Positions 63,165 to 64,000 of a stretch of 64,000 bases of DNA are shown piece by piece. Every line of letters starts with the position of its first letter. Positions within the stretch are counted from its first letter, which is position 1. Under the pieces are notes generated by a model, which was not told the origin of the DNA, made no database searches, and saw nothing but the letters and a program-made list of their open reading frames with translations. A program made the position numbers and the translations under genes. The stretch is from an uncultured Prevotella sp. (GTDB taxonomy: Bacteria > Bacteroidota > Bacteroidia > Bacteroidales > Bacteroidaceae): NCBI GenBank assembly GCA_934202525.1, contig CAKPYB010000004.1, positions 65,758-129,757 of the forward strand. Direction: 5' to 3'.

Positions 63165-64000
63165 ATGGTTATGAAGTACTTAGATCCTAAGGCAGACCTT
63201 ACGTTCAAGAAGATATTCGGCAATCATCCTAAAAGACTGATCAGTCTTCTGAACGCCCTCCTGCCACTCAGCGAAGAAGAGCAGATACACGAGATAGAGT
63301 ATCTGCCAACGGAACTTGTGCCCCAGCTAGAAGGGGGCAAGAACACCATAGTTGATGTACTCTGCACCGACGTCAGAGGCAGGAAGTTCTGCGTGGAAAT
63401 GCAGATGGAATGGTCTGACGCATTCCAGCAGCGAGTACTGTTCAATGCATCCAAACTCTATGTGAGTCAGGCTAAAAAGGGAGGAAGATACAGCGAACTG
63501 CAACCCGTGTATTCTCTCAACCTGATAAATGATATCTTTGCGCATGATACTCCGGATTTCATCCACAACTACCGCATCGTGCACGATAAGGACAGCAATA
63601 AGGTTATCGAGGGCTTGCATTTCACCTTCATTGAACTCCCTAAGTTCACTCCTCATTCCATTGCCGACAAGCGCATGATGGTCTTGTGGCTCCGTTTCCT
63701 CACAGAAATCAATTCCAATACGAAGGATATTCCTGCCGACCTGCTCAATGATCCAGAGATAGGAAAAGCCGTAGAAGATCTTGAAGTTTCCGGCTTTACA
63801 GATGCCGAGCTCCGCGCCTACGACAAGTTTTGGGATTCGGTAAGTGTTGAAAGAACCCTTCTGGATGACAGATATCAGAAAGGAATGGAAGAAGGCATGG
63901 AAAAAGGCAGAACTGAAGGCAAGCATGAGGCCAACACAGAAACAGCACAACGATTGCTGGCAATGGGACTTTCTGCCGAACAGGTTGCCAAAGCTACCCA
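63165..64000 (+). CDS. Rpn/PD-(D/E)XK nuclease family (transposase-like) protein, 3' end outside the window
   Basis: The frame is open from ATG at 63165 (a second ATG at 63171) to the right edge, 278 codons. It starts KYLDPKADLTFKKIFGNHPKRLISLLNALLP and continues with the nuclease core IVDVLCTDVRGRKFCVEMQ (the D...ExQ motif). A long helical region follows with the charged repeat KGMEEGMEKGRTEGKHEA and a C-terminal GLSAEQVAKAT segment. Members of the family act as recombination-promoting nucleases and are common, variable accessory genes in Prevotella. The stop codon is not in the window. Confidence 0.88.
   Translation, partial: MVMKYLDPKADLTFKKIFGNHPKRLISLLNALLPLSEEEQIHEIEYLPTELVPQLEGGKNTIVDVLCTDVRGRKFCVEMQMEWSDAFQQRVLFNASKLYVSQAKKGGRYSELQPVYSLNLINDIFAHDTPDFIHNYRIVHDKDSNKVIEGLHFTFIELPKFTPHSIADKRMMVLWLRFLTEINSNTKDIPADLLNDPEIGKAVEDLEVSGFTDAELRAYDKFWDSVSVERTLLDDRYQKGMEEGMEKGRTEGKHEANTETAQRLLAMGLSAEQVAKAT

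Overview
The window reads as a chromosomal segment of a Bacteroidota bacterium of the Prevotella/Segatella group, the S. copri type. The evidence is a SusC/SusD pair, C-terminal modules resembling type IX secretion sorting domains, many Bacteroidota-only families (DUF4199, DUF6048, DUF721, DUF4248, smalltalk) and the Bacteroidota housekeeping promoter. That promoter, a TTG about 19-20 bp upstream of TAnnTTTG, can be read in front of more than a dozen genes. Genus and species are inferred from gene content only.

Layout. 1-7750: end of a carbohydrate-utilisation locus (partial SusC, SusD, GH28, GH43) aimed at pectin or arabinan/xylan side chains. 7862-12651: a minus-strand glycogen operon (debranching enzyme, glycogen synthase, GH57 protein). 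12864-25787: housekeeping genes (Crp/Fnr regulator, lipid kinase, miaA, gapA, mscL, guaA, a MurU-like/AmgK-RapZ pair, groESL, manC). 26221-27648: initiating sugar-phosphate transferase for exopolysaccharide. 27961-39643: esterase, sppA, lpxK, purine nucleoside phosphorylase, thiL, tRNA-Phe, a second GH28, trmO, thyX, tRNA-Ser, a radical SAM protein and thiD. 39749-45740: a PL9-type pectate lyase, thiE and mutS2. 45833-46006: SRP RNA directly followed by tRNA-Thr. 46216-50672: a DUF4199/GT2/DUF6452/DUF6048/ApbE/Crp run. 51026-59157: dcp, dCMP deaminase, CtpA-type protease, 5-FTHF cyclo-ligase, DUF721, recF, TPR protein, ribH and a hypothetical gene.

59298-62906 is the most unusual part. It holds a minus-strand Rep_3-like replication initiator with DUF4248, a long folded leader RNA behind its own promoter, an AT-rich stretch and two families of direct repeats. 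One family is an uninterrupted array of nine 22-bp units. A plus-strand HU-like protein, a 34-residue smalltalk protein and an amidase follow. Together this looks like an iteron-type plasmid origin, or a domesticated replicon, inside the chromosome. The window ends in a partial Rpn-type PD-(D/E)XK nuclease gene.

Repeats and RNA: two 245-bp copies of a REPIN/MITE-like element (5688-5932 and 50681-50925), two further arrays with 22-bp period after the exopolysaccharide gene, two related terminator hairpins, 7-bp tandem repeats, two candidate small RNAs each bounded by promoter and terminator, and a 52-nt near-perfect hairpin inside the cyclo-ligase coding sequence.

Functionally, secreted pectin-active enzymes (GH28 twice, PL9, GH43, esterase) with SusC/D feed sugars inward. 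The glycogen operon handles storage. manC and the polyprenyl transferase start surface polysaccharide. Vitamin genes (thiL, thiD, thiE, ribH, apbE) and nucleotide genes (guaA, thyX, dCMP deaminase, purine nucleoside phosphorylase) are scattered singly rather than grouped in pathway operons.
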